Assembly: GCA_012511955.1 (NCBI GenBank)
Contig: JAAZFC010000070.1
Span: 21,500-85,499, forward strand
Source: Fibrobacter sp.
GTDB taxonomy: Bacteria; Fibrobacterota; Fibrobacteria; Fibrobacterales; Fibrobacteraceae
Length of the DNA: 64,000 nt
Direction of reading: 5' to 3'
This document shows positions 8,958 to 17,232 of the stretch, in pieces. Position numbers and translations under genes: made by a program. Position 1 is the first letter of the stretch, and each line of letters begins with the position of its first letter. A model generated the notes under the pieces. It worked only from the letters and a program-made list of their open reading frames with translations, was not told the DNA's origin and did not search any database.

Positions 8958-11069
8958 GTGTATAGTCAAGAAGCTCAAAAAATAATTGAGGGATGTAATC
9001 CCGCCCAGTTAGAAGCCATCGTTCATAAGCACGATGAAAGTGGTCCTTTGTTAATTTTAGCCGGAGCTGGTTCTGGCAAAACAGCGGTGCTTACTCGCAG
9101 AATGCAGTGGCTGATTCAATGTGAAAAGGTAGATGCGCAAAACATTTTAGGTTTGACATTTACAGCTAAAGCTGCTGCAGAAATGCGGGAACGTTTGACC
9201 ACTGCCACGCCTTTGTTGTGTACTTTTCACTCTTTAGCATTAAAATTGTTGCGCGAAGAGCATAAAGGCAAAACTCATTGGCAAAGACTAGGCTTTTCCC
9301 AAGCGCCCATGCCTGTAGAGCAAAATTTGGGGCAATGGATAAATCATCTAATATCTTGTGGTTTGCAAGGCAAAAAGGTTGACCGCGCAGATCTTTTTAA
9401 TCCTGATTTTAAAATAGATGCTAAAGTTTTGCAAAAAATAAGGCGACCATTTTTAGAAAGTGGGAAAATATCTTTTGACGATATGATCTGGCTCGCCATA
9501 AATCTATTAGAAGAGTTTCCTGAAGTGCGGGCTGCGGTGCAAAAGCAATGGCGCTACTGTTTAGTAGATGAATATCAAGATATTAACCCCGAACAATATC
9601 GCTTGGTGCGCCTAATTGTGGGGGATAGCCCGAATTTATTTGTGGTGGGCGATGATGATCAGGCGATTTATGGATTTAGGGGAGCCGATGTGCGCAATAT
9701 TTTGCGTTTTCAAGATGATTTTCCCCAGTGTAAGGTGGTGAAGTTAGAGCTGAATTATCGTTCCACCCCAGCCATTTTAGATTTAGCAAATAAAATATTC
9801 ACCAACAAGCCTGTAGCTTTGCGTAAATCACTGCGGGCTGGAAGCAATCGCAGCGATGCTTTATTTAAAGAAAACAGCAAAGTTGAGTTGTGGAAATGCG
9901 AAAATTCTGTGATAGAATTTGATAAAATGGTGCAAGCTATGGAGGCATGGAGGGCTCAATATGATTTGCCTTGGTCTGCTTTTGCCATATTAGTGCGTTT
10001 TCATCGTTTGGGGGAATGGTACGAGGCTGCTTTGCGCCAGCGGAAAATCCCCGTGGGTGAAGAAGAGGAAGGAGTTGCCATAGAAACTGTGCATGCCTCT
10101 AAGGGTTTACAATATCCTATTGTGTTTTATGCGGGAATTGCCGAGGGGTTAACGCCTTCTTTACCTCGTACGCAGAAAAAAGCTAAAATTGAAGCTCATC
10201 ACGAAGAAGAACGCCGTTTATTTTATGTGGGGGTAACTAGAGCAGAATGTCGCTTAGTTTTATTATTTTGTAAACTACGGCATTGGCAAGGTGCTTTGCA
10301 AAACTTTAAACCATCTCGTTTTTTAACAGTGGTGGAGCATAAGGCTTCAAGGAGAACAAATATGCTGCTATTTAGTAAGTTGATTCGAGCTATACAGATT
10401 ATTGCGTTTATGTTTGCAGGTGTAGTGCAAGAGTTTGTTTTGCGCATTTTTGGTAAAGCTGATCAGGCTTGGATAGACAGAAAGCTTTTAAACTGGTCTG
10501 CTTTTACCACAAAAGTTGTGGGTTTTGATTTTGCCACGGTGGGAAAAGAAAATTTAGAATTAGTGGATTGGAGTCGCCCCGTATTTATAGTTTGCAATCA
10601 CCAATCTTTTTTAGATATTCCAGTATTGCTGCAGGGGCTGAATCGCCGTTTTGGATTTATCGCCAAAAAGGAACTAAATGCCATACCGCTTTTAGGGTAT
10701 TGGATGCGCAAAATAGGCTGTTTGATTATTGATAGAAAAAAAAGAGGGATAGGTAAAGAAATTGCGCAAAATTTAAAAAATTCTAAAATGGTACCTCATA
10801 TTGCAATATTTCCAGAAGGTACCAGAAGCACTGATGGGAATTTAGCTGCTTTTAAATCAGGTGCTTTTCGTTATGCAGTAGATTTTGAAGGGACAATTTT
10901 ACCTGTTGTGTTAAAAAATACCCGCGCAGGTTGGGAAGATAGAAGCTCTTTTAAAAATAGTGTAAAAGGCGAATGTATGGTTTTGGCTCCATTAGATATG
11001 AAAGTAAAGCCTATGAATCATAAAGATCTACAGGCTTTAGTAAGGGAGACAATGAAAAAAAGCTTATAA
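8958..11069 (+). CDS. UvrD/Rep-type helicase fused in frame to PlsC-type acyltransferase
   Basis: One uninterrupted 703-codon frame, probably from the GTG at 8958. Residues 1-460 are a compact superfamily 1 DNA helicase: Walker A GAGSGKTAVL (about 36), LTFTAKAAAEMRERL, Walker B LVDEYQDI, GDDDQAIYGFRGA, ELNYRST, and VETVHASKGLQ-type motif V with FYVGVTRAE motif VI. Residues 469-703 are a 1-acylglycerol-3-phosphate O-acyltransferase with NHQSFLD (HxxxxD) and FPEGTRS, the enzyme making phosphatidic acid. The two activities are unrelated. A strong internal ribosome site and ATG at 10362 suggest the acyltransferase is also made alone, and that the helicase stop has been lost. The helicase is short for UvrD, lacking most of the 1B/2B insertions. 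Confidence 0.75.
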   Translation: MYSQEAQKIIEGCNPAQLEAIVHKHDESGPLLILAGAGSGKTAVLTRRMQWLIQCEKVDAQNILGLTFTAKAAAEMRERLTTATPLLCTFHSLALKLLREEHKGKTHWQRLGFSQAPMPVEQNLGQWINHLISCGLQGKKVDRADLFNPDFKIDAKVLQKIRRPFLESGKISFDDMIWLAINLLEEFPEVRAAVQKQWRYCLVDEYQDINPEQYRLVRLIVGDSPNLFVVGDDDQAIYGFRGADVRNILRFQDDFPQCKVVKLELNYRSTPAILDLANKIFTNKPVALRKSLRAGSNRSDALFKENSKVELWKCENSVIEFDKMVQAMEAWRAQYDLPWSAFAILVRFHRLGEWYEAALRQRKIPVGEEEEGVAIETVHASKGLQYPIVFYAGIAEGLTPSLPRTQKKAKIEAHHEEERRLFYVGVTRAECRLVLLFCKLRHWQGALQNFKPSRFLTVVEHKASRRTNMLLFSKLIRAIQIIAFMFAGVVQEFVLRIFGKADQAWIDRKLLNWSAFTTKVVGFDFATVGKENLELVDWSRPVFIVCNHQSFLDIPVLLQGLNRRFGFIAKKELNAIPLLGYWMRKIGCLIIDRKKRGIGKEIAQNLKNSKMVPHIAIFPEGTRSTDGNLAAFKSGAFRYAVDFEGTILPVVLKNTRAGWEDRSSFKNSVKGECMVLAPLDMKVKPMNHKDLQALVRETMKKSL
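10349..10364 (+). promoter_or_regulatory. Internal ribosome binding site and start of the acyltransferase
   Basis: AAGGAG at 10349-10354 is seven bases before an in-frame ATG at 10362. The protein from that ATG begins MLLFSKLIRAIQIIAFMF, a typical membrane-anchored N-terminus for a PlsC protein of 235 residues. A TAA at 10340-10342, just before the site but in another frame, is where a separate helicase gene would end if one base were added or lost upstream. Confidence 0.6.
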
Positions 11070-11073
11070 AAGA

Positions 11074-11664
11074 TTAAACTTCTTTAGGAGCAAACACATT
11101 GTTGAGCTTTTCCATGGTTAAATTATAGGTATCATTAAAAAGCTTTCCAGCAGGTCCTGGCAAGTTTCCTAAAGTGTTTTTTGCTTGTTTAAATCCTTCT
11201 TCTATGGCATTGCGAATCTCATTGATATAAGTGTCATCATCTATATCTTGTGCTAAACTTCTAAAAGACATGGCAAATTCTACAATGCGATTTGAAGTGT
11301 TTTCAGCGTTCCAATACTCAGGAACTTCAGCAACTTCCACATCATCGCCTATTTTATAGAGAATGTCATCGCCAAAATCAACTTTGATGGCTTCATTTTT
11401 AGATGCTTTGTGAGCTTGCCCCACCATTTCTAAAAGTTTGGACTTGATTTCACCCTTAAAAGCGTGGTAGTCAAAGTCTTTAAAAGAAATAGAACTCTTC
11501 TTTTGGCTTTTCTCTACTTCCTCAGTGTTTTCATTTGCTGATGGGGTGTAAGTATCTTGAGAAGATACTTTATTTCTGGAATTTTCAACATTTTGATTTT
11601 TGGGGTACTTATTTGCAATAGCATCATAAGTTGAAACTGTTGAAGTTATAGCTGTGGCTTTCAT
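11074..11664 (-). CDS. DUF5610-like protein
   Basis: A 196-residue protein of unknown function. Residues 1-70 are polar and low-complexity (Ser/Asn/Lys-rich) with no signal peptide. Residues 80-190 are helical and resemble the DUF5610 family (RIVEFAMSFRSLAQ, then GFKQAKNTLGNLPGPAGKL and YNLTMEKLN). An unstructured N-terminus with a helical C-terminus is usual for that family. It is transcribed away from the origin region and ends four bases from the convergent acyltransferase stop. Family assignment is from memory of the motif and should be confirmed by a profile search. Confidence 0.6.
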   Translation of the reverse strand: MKATAITSTVSTYDAIANKYPKNQNVENSRNKVSSQDTYTPSANENTEEVEKSQKKSSISFKDFDYHAFKGEIKSKLLEMVGQAHKASKNEAIKVDFGDDILYKIGDDVEVAEVPEYWNAENTSNRIVEFAMSFRSLAQDIDDDTYINEIRNAIEEGFKQAKNTLGNLPGPAGKLFNDTYNLTMEKLNNVFAPKEV

Positions 11665-12024
11665 ATTACCTCCGTATTATTATTTATATCGGAAGACTTA
11701 ATGTAAAACTTTAGCTTTTACTTTAAGTCTTATTTTTTATTGCAAAAAGAGAGAAGAAAATATGTCATAAACAAATTTAACTTTTTGTAAAGGTGTTTTG
11801 CAAAAAAAACATGTTGATAAGATGGTGGTAAACAGGTGGATAACATGTCATGAAATTGTAAGCAGATTTTGTGCTAAGATGTTGATAGTGTTGGTAGTTT
11901 TAGAAGTTCTTATAAATCAAGGACTAAGCATAAAAGCTCGTTTTTTTTTATTGAAAAAATGAAAATCTATACTATCTTGGGCACACAATAAGGATAATAA
12001 GGATAATTGTAAAAGGGTGTTTTT
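11665..12024. other. Intergenic region with probable replication origin (oriC)
   Basis: A 360-base non-coding stretch between divergent genes, immediately upstream of dnaA. It is very A+T-rich and holds several DnaA-box-like nonamers on the minus strand: TTATCAACA (11812-11820), TTATCCACC (11835-11843) and the weaker CTATCAACA (11880-11888), each close to TTATCCACA. Long A/T tracts (11941-11960) and a direct repeat of AAGGATAAT just before dnaA could serve as the unwinding region and leader. Position and boxes support oriC or a DnaA-autoregulated dnaA promoter; GC skew across the chromosome would decide. Confidence 0.55.
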
Positions 12025-13437
12025 GTGTCGGATAACGCTTTGTTTGAAATTTCAGGTATAAGTTTTTGGGAATCGTGTTTAACATCATTGCAGGAGATAT
12101 ATAAAGAAACTAACATATATGAAACTTGGTTAGTTAGTACTGAGTTTTTGAGTATTGATGAAGGTGTATTAGAGTTAGGTGTACCCAATGAGTTGTATAA
12201 AGATTGGATCTCACAACATTTTTTAAAAGAAATAAAACAAGTTGTTTCCAGCAAATTAAATGGTGAAATTACTATAAAATTTGTTGTTACTGGTAAAAAG
12301 GATTCTGTACCTAAGTTGACATTGTCAGATGAGCAAAATTTATCTGAAGAACTACAAGTACAAAAAAGGCCTGCAATAAAGCCATATTCTCGCATTAGAA
12401 AAGTAGCACAACGGGTTCCTGATTGTTTGTGCCCTTCACATACTTTTGAAAGTTTTGTGGTGGGAGACTGTAATATAATGGCTGATCAAGTAGCTAAAAC
12501 GGTTGCCAACCATCCTGGTACAAATCAGTACAACCCCTTAATTATTCACGGGCAATCAGGCATGGGTAAAACTCATTTGCTGCAGGCAATTGCGCGCCAT
12601 GCCATAGAAAACCAAACAGCATCAAAGGTTTTGTTCCGTAGTTCCGACCAATTTTTAAAAGATTTTATAAGCGCAACTAAAACTAAAAATTTTGCTTTGT
12701 TTAATAAAACTTATGAGTGTGCTGACTTATTGATTATAGACGATATTCAGTTTTTAATTGGTAAAATGGGCACTCAAGAGCAATTATTTAAGTTATTTAC
12801 CCGTGCTCTTTCTCACCAAAGGCAGATTGTTCTTTCTTTAGATCAAAACCCTGCAAAACTTGAAGGAATGGATCGCCGTTTACTGTCACGTTTTGAAAGT
12901 GGATTGTGCTGTGCCATTGATTCACCAGATTTAAATACTCGTTTGGAAATTTTGCGTAAAAAAGCCCAGGAGCAAAAGCTGGATTTATCTGAAGAGGTTA
13001 TTTTATGGTTAGCCAAATCTCTTGAAACTAATGTCAGGGAAATTGAAGGTTTTTTGGTAAGTCTTTTAGGCTTAAAAGATTTATTGAAGGTAGAGCTTAC
13101 TATAGAAAACATTAAAAGCTTGCTGGGTGAAAAAAAGAAAGAACAAAATCTCAGCATAAATATGGATACTATCCAGGATGTGGTGGCCAAGGAGTTTGGG
13201 GTTGAAAGTAAACTATTTGCTACGAGAACCCGTATGAAAAAAATCGCTTTACCCCGAAAAGTAGCCATGTACTTATGCAGGACTTTAACCAATCTTTCTT
13301 TTGAAAACATTGGTTTAAAATTTCAAAGGGATTATAGTACCGTAATAGCGGCTATAAAATCATTGGAAGAAGACATGGAAAAAGATCGTGACTTATTAAA
13401 TAGGGTAGAAATGCTTAAAAATATGTTAAGCTACTAA
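12025..13437 (+). CDS. dnaA: Chromosomal replication initiator DnaA
   Basis: A 470-residue DnaA, the AAA+ initiator that binds DnaA boxes and opens oriC. Domain I is at 1-90, a short linker at 91-140, and the AAA+ domain at 140-345 with Walker A GQSGMGKTHL, Walker B LLIIDDIQFL, arginine-finger region RLLSRFESG and sensor 2 REIEGFL. The C-terminal DNA-binding domain has GLKFQRDYSTVIAAI, where most DnaA proteins have RDH-[ST]-TV; the His is Tyr here. Sensor 1 is LSLDQNP instead of the usual SSDRPP. The start is a GTG after AAAGGG. dnaN does not follow; the Tol operon does. Confidence 0.93.
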   Translation: MSDNALFEISGISFWESCLTSLQEIYKETNIYETWLVSTEFLSIDEGVLELGVPNELYKDWISQHFLKEIKQVVSSKLNGEITIKFVVTGKKDSVPKLTLSDEQNLSEELQVQKRPAIKPYSRIRKVAQRVPDCLCPSHTFESFVVGDCNIMADQVAKTVANHPGTNQYNPLIIHGQSGMGKTHLLQAIARHAIENQTASKVLFRSSDQFLKDFISATKTKNFALFNKTYECADLLIIDDIQFLIGKMGTQEQLFKLFTRALSHQRQIVLSLDQNPAKLEGMDRRLLSRFESGLCCAIDSPDLNTRLEILRKKAQEQKLDLSEEVILWLAKSLETNVREIEGFLVSLLGLKDLLKVELTIENIKSLLGEKKKEQNLSINMDTIQDVVAKEFGVESKLFATRTRMKKIALPRKVAMYLCRTLTNLSFENIGLKFQRDYSTVIAAIKSLEEDMEKDRDLLNRVEMLKNMLSY

Positions 13438-13520
13438 TTAAAAATCACAAGTATTTTTCCCCACATCTACTGCTCTCTTTTGTATCTTTAAGTAAAAGTG
13501 AAATAGATATGTGAGGGTAC

Positions 13521-14213
13521 ATGGAAAAAGCTCCTTTTTTTGAATTGATTAAAATGGCTGACTCGGCGACTTTAATCATTTTAATTCTTCTATTGGTAAT
13601 GTCGGTGGGGACTTGTGGAATAATATTGATTAAGATGAGATATTACCGCAATACCACCAATGCTAATGCAGAATTTTATGAGCGTTTTGTGCATATAGAG
13701 CAGTTTGTGCAAGTAAAAGGTATTTGTAGGCAAATAGGTAGCAGTCCACTTAAACAGCTTACCGAAGAAGTTCTGATAGAAGCGCAAAAGTTCTCTGCCT
13801 TTGTCAGTTATGATTCCATCCAGCATCGCGCATCTTTATTAGAAGACACTATTCAACGCTCCATTGAGGCTATTCGTTTAGAAGAAGATCGTTTTTTAAG
13901 TTTTTTGGCTTTATCTTCGAATCTCTCTCCGTTTTTTGGTCTTTTAGGAACAGTTTGGGGAATAATGGTGGCATTTTATGAGATTGGGCAACATGGTTCT
14001 GCAGATTTAACTGTGGTTGCTCCTGGTATTGCTGCGGCGTTGATCACCACAGTGGCGGGTTTGCTTGTGGCAATTCCCGCATCTGGAGCTTATAATATTT
14101 TTGTTAATCGCAACAATCGCAACGAAATTAGTTTTTACAATTTTGGCTCTAGGGTGCTGAGTTTGTTTAAACGAGGTGATTTGTTAGCCCTCGAAGAAGT
14201 AGCAGGCGAATAA
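13521..14213 (+). CDS. tolQ: TolQ/ExbB proton channel subunit
   Basis: A 230-residue inner-membrane protein of the MotA/TolQ/ExbB family. It has a first membrane segment at about 16-38 (LIILILLLVMSVGTCGIILI), a cytoplasmic loop, and two closely spaced segments at about 130-150 and 172-195 (FFGLLGTVWGIM, then IAAALITTVAGLLVAIPA), the conserved pore signature. With TolR it uses the proton gradient to power envelope maintenance. First gene of a six-gene Tol-Pal cluster; GAGGG precedes the ATG. Context with tolB and pal favours TolQ over ExbB. Confidence 0.9.
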   Translation: MEKAPFFELIKMADSATLIILILLLVMSVGTCGIILIKMRYYRNTTNANAEFYERFVHIEQFVQVKGICRQIGSSPLKQLTEEVLIEAQKFSAFVSYDSIQHRASLLEDTIQRSIEAIRLEEDRFLSFLALSSNLSPFFGLLGTVWGIMVAFYEIGQHGSADLTVVAPGIAAALITTVAGLLVAIPASGAYNIFVNRNNRNEISFYNFGSRVLSLFKRGDLLALEEVAGE

Positions 14214-14214
14214 T

Positions 14215-14616
14215 ATGAAGCGCAGCAGAAGCAAACCATTAATGCAGGAAATGAACCTCACCAATATGATTGATGTGGTTTTTGCTGTTTTAATTGTTTT
14301 TATGATTTCTGCTCCCCTAATGAGTCAGGGGGTGCAAGTGGATTTGCCTAAGGCAGAAGCGCCTACCATTGAGCAAAAAAAGCTTTTAAAAGTTTCAATC
14401 ACCCAAGATTGTAAAATTTTTATTGCGGATATGGAAGTTAGCAGAGGTGATTTTGATAATGTATTTAGCACTATTTGGGATGGTGAAAGTCCTGTGGTTG
14501 TTAATTCTGATGAGTCAGTTAATTATGGCATGGTGATGGAAATAGTATCTCAAATTCAAGCTAATGGAGTAACTCGTTTAGGCTTTTTAACTCTCCCCCC
14601 CAGAACGGAGTTTTAA
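14215..14616 (+). CDS. tolR: TolR/ExbD family protein
   Basis: A 133-residue single-pass protein. The N-terminus carries LTNMIDVVFAVLIVFMI (about 13-30), whose Asp is the conserved proton-pathway residue of the family. It is followed by the conserved QVDLPKAEA and a periplasmic domain. It partners TolQ in the stator complex. It begins one base after the tolQ stop. Confidence 0.9.
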   Translation: MKRSRSKPLMQEMNLTNMIDVVFAVLIVFMISAPLMSQGVQVDLPKAEAPTIEQKKLLKVSITQDCKIFIADMEVSRGDFDNVFSTIWDGESPVVVNSDESVNYGMVMEIVSQIQANGVTRLGFLTLPPRTEF

Positions 14617-14619
14617 TTA

Positions 14620-15321
14620 ATGATAGAAGTTGCCTTTCGCCGAGATGATACCGGGCGATATTTAGTGCGTATTGTTGTAGCTTCTGTAATATTGCATGCA
14701 GCTGTAATAGTGGCATTGGTGGCCTTTATGTTTTTTAAACCCAAAGCTAAAATTGAGCCCATTCATATATTTGAACTTATAACCATAGAAGAACCTAAAC
14801 CTATGGTTAAACCTAAGCCAAAAATTGCTCAGCCTACTCCGCCCAAGCCCCCAGAAGTAAGACCTAAACCCCAAGATCCAAAGCCAGTAACAAAGCCAGT
14901 AGAAAAAACTTTAGCGCCAGAACCTAAATTAGCTACTGAAGAAACTGTAGAAGAAATTGTGGAAGAAGAAGAGTTTGAAATGGAATTACCCGAGTTCGAT
15001 AATGCTCCTCAGTTGCGGACAGTGGAATCGATATTTATAGATCCTTTGATGCAAGTTTATTTAGAACAGCTTCAGATGATTTTAATGGGGAATTTTAATC
15101 CCCCTGCAGGCATAAATGTATCTAAATATGCAAAAACTTCAGTGCAGTTTACAATTCAACGGAACGGTGCTATAACTGGGGTGCAACTTAAAATTTCTTC
15201 AGGAAATGCCACTTGGGATCGTTTAGCTATGCGAGCTATTAATATTTCTAAACTTCCCCCTTTGCCTCCCAATTATCGTGCTCCTGTGCTCCCCTTAGTG
15301 TTTGATTTTAGAGAGAAATGA
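14620..15321 (+). CDS. TolA/TonB-like energy transducer
   Basis: A 233-residue periplasm-spanning protein with an N-terminal anchor (about 18-40), a Pro/Lys/Glu-rich rod (about 48-130, repeated KPKP/PKP), and a C-terminal TonB-type domain (VQFTIQRNGAITGVQLKISSG and following). It would carry motion from TolQR to outer-membrane partners. Position between tolR and tolB argues it takes the TolA role despite the TonB-like C-terminus. It starts three bases after tolR, behind a GGAG site. Confidence 0.85.
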   Translation: MIEVAFRRDDTGRYLVRIVVASVILHAAVIVALVAFMFFKPKAKIEPIHIFELITIEEPKPMVKPKPKIAQPTPPKPPEVRPKPQDPKPVTKPVEKTLAPEPKLATEETVEEIVEEEEFEMELPEFDNAPQLRTVESIFIDPLMQVYLEQLQMILMGNFNPPAGINVSKYAKTSVQFTIQRNGAITGVQLKISSGNATWDRLAMRAINISKLPPLPPNYRAPVLPLVFDFREK

Positions 15322-15351
15322 ATTAGTTTTAATTAAATTTTGGTGTAAAAT

Positions 15352-16629
15352 ATGCGTTGGTTTTTAATTTTAATGTTTGGAGTGGCTTTATCTTACGCCG
15401 CCATTGACACTGTTTATTTAGAAATTGCAGTGGAAGGCCAAAGAGCTATTCCTTTGGGCTTAGTACATATAGAAGGGACTGAAAACATTATTCTCCATGA
15501 AGCACCACATAAAACTCTAGAAAGAGACTTCTTTATGTCGGGGAGGTTTGCTCCCGTAGTTTTACCCCAATACAATCGCATGACTTTTTATCAAAATCGC
15601 GTGGCATATTTTGTTTCGGGGAAAATTACCTCCACCGATGATAAACAATATGAATTGGAGTTGAAATTAATTGCGGTGCAAAGTTTAACTTTGGTTACGG
15701 GACAGTCTTATAAAGTGCCTTTAGAACAAGTGCGCCAAGCTTTGCATGATTTTGCTGACATGGTAAGCCAACAATTGACTGGGTATAGAGGGGTGGCATC
15801 TTCTCGCTTGGCTTGGGTGTCTAAAATTCGCGGTTATAAACAAATTGTAGTGGGGGACTATGATGGTTACAATGCCAAACAAGCTACCACCCATCCCAGC
15901 ATAAATACCATGCCTACCTGGGATCGCAATCTCAATAAGATTTATTTTACTAGTTTCCGCAACGATAGGCCGCAGATTTTTTCCCGAGATTTTAACACAG
16001 GGAGAGTGCAATTGCTTTTTCCCCATTTAGATCAAACTTTTAGTCCAGCAGCGAGTCCTACTACTGATGAATTGGTTTTTACCGTTTCTAAGCATGGAAG
16101 GTCTAACTTATGGATAGCTGACACAGAAAGTCTAAGAACTAGGCAATTATCATATCAGCGTGCTAATGAAACCAGCCCCGCTTGGGCTCCCAACGGTTAT
16201 GAAGTTTTATTTAGCGCTGACAGAGGTGGTTCCCCACAAATATATGCCATGGATAACAATGGTGGCGATATGCGGCGCGTGACTTTTGTAGGACATTACA
16301 ATGAAAGTGCTTCTTGGTCTCCCTTAGGGGGAAAAATCGTGTATTCTTCTCAAGATCCAGGTGGTTTCAACATTTATACCAGTGATTTAGCTGGGGGAGA
16401 AGTAACGCAATTAACCATGAATGCTGGCAATAATGAGCATCCAGTTTGGTCTCCCGATGGCATGATGATCGCTTTTTCTTCAAATCGTACAGGCTCGTAT
16501 CAAATTTATGTGATGCGTCAAGATGGTTCAGGCGTTACGCGCATAACAGGTGGAACAGAAAACACTTGGCCTTCTTGGGCGCCCTCTGTAAATACTTTTC
16601 ACCAAGAATCCCAAGGAAATAATCCATGA
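15352..16629 (+). CDS. tolB: Tol-Pal system beta-propeller protein TolB
   Basis: A 425-residue periplasmic protein with a signal peptide (ending at about residue 17), an N-terminal alpha/beta domain and a six-bladed propeller with repeated NGYEVLFSADRGGSPQIYAM and DGMMIAFSSNRTGSYQIYVM type PD40 blades. In the family it binds Pal and helps cells pull the outer membrane in at division. It overlaps the pal start by four bases. Confidence 0.93.
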   Translation: MRWFLILMFGVALSYAAIDTVYLEIAVEGQRAIPLGLVHIEGTENIILHEAPHKTLERDFFMSGRFAPVVLPQYNRMTFYQNRVAYFVSGKITSTDDKQYELELKLIAVQSLTLVTGQSYKVPLEQVRQALHDFADMVSQQLTGYRGVASSRLAWVSKIRGYKQIVVGDYDGYNAKQATTHPSINTMPTWDRNLNKIYFTSFRNDRPQIFSRDFNTGRVQLLFPHLDQTFSPAASPTTDELVFTVSKHGRSNLWIADTESLRTRQLSYQRANETSPAWAPNGYEVLFSADRGGSPQIYAMDNNGGDMRRVTFVGHYNESASWSPLGGKIVYSSQDPGGFNIYTSDLAGGEVTQLTMNAGNNEHPVWSPDGMMIAFSSNRTGSYQIYVMRQDGSGVTRITGGTENTWPSWAPSVNTFHQESQGNNP

Positions 16630-17195
16630 AAAAAACATTACTTATAACATTAACCTTCGCAATGATATTTGCCTGTGGAAAAAAGGCAGAACCTCCGCAA
16701 GTAGAGGTTCCCGCTGAAGAGGCACCTGTTGCAGCTGCTCCTGTAAATCAAGATAGTATAGATGCTGCTCAGCAAGCTGAAGAGCTTAGACAAGCGGAGC
16801 TAGAAAATCAAAGAATAGAGCAGCAGCGCTCCTTGTTAGAAGACATGATGAACAGATTAATGGCAGAAGAAATTTATTTTGACTTTGATAAAGCCAGTCT
16901 TACGGAAAAAGCGAGAGCTTTATTAGCTGAAGCTGCAGATATTATGCAAAAGGAACCCACTCTTTATGTGGAAGTACAAGGACATACCGATGAGCGTGGC
17001 TCTGCTGCATATAATATGGCATTAGGCGGAAAACGCGCTCAATCTGTGGTGCAATACCTTATAGATTATGGAGTTTCCAGTGATCGCCTTAAAAGTATTA
17101 GTTTTGGGGAAGAGGCTCCCAAAGCGGAAGGTGTTACCGAAGAAGCTTATGCTCTAAATAGGCGTGCCGCTTTTAAAGTGCAAATTATTAAATAA
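16626..17195 (+). CDS. pal: Peptidoglycan-associated lipoprotein Pal
   Basis: A 189-residue lipoprotein. Lipobox IFAC (Cys at about 17), then an acidic Ala/Glu/Pro linker with a short coiled coil, then an OmpA-type peptidoglycan-binding domain (IYFDFDKASLTEKAR, VEVQGHTDERGSAAYNM, RAQSVVQYLIDYGV). The family anchors the outer membrane to the cell wall and is the TolB/TolA partner. The ATG overlaps the end of tolB. Confidence 0.95.
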   Translation: MKKTLLITLTFAMIFACGKKAEPPQVEVPAEEAPVAAAPVNQDSIDAAQQAEELRQAELENQRIEQQRSLLEDMMNRLMAEEIYFDFDKASLTEKARALLAEAADIMQKEPTLYVEVQGHTDERGSAAYNMALGGKRAQSVVQYLIDYGVSSDRLKSISFGEEAPKAEGVTEEAYALNRRAAFKVQIIK

Positions 17196-17232
17196 CTTAT
17201 AAATGATAGGTTCATATCTTCAAGGTGAGGTC

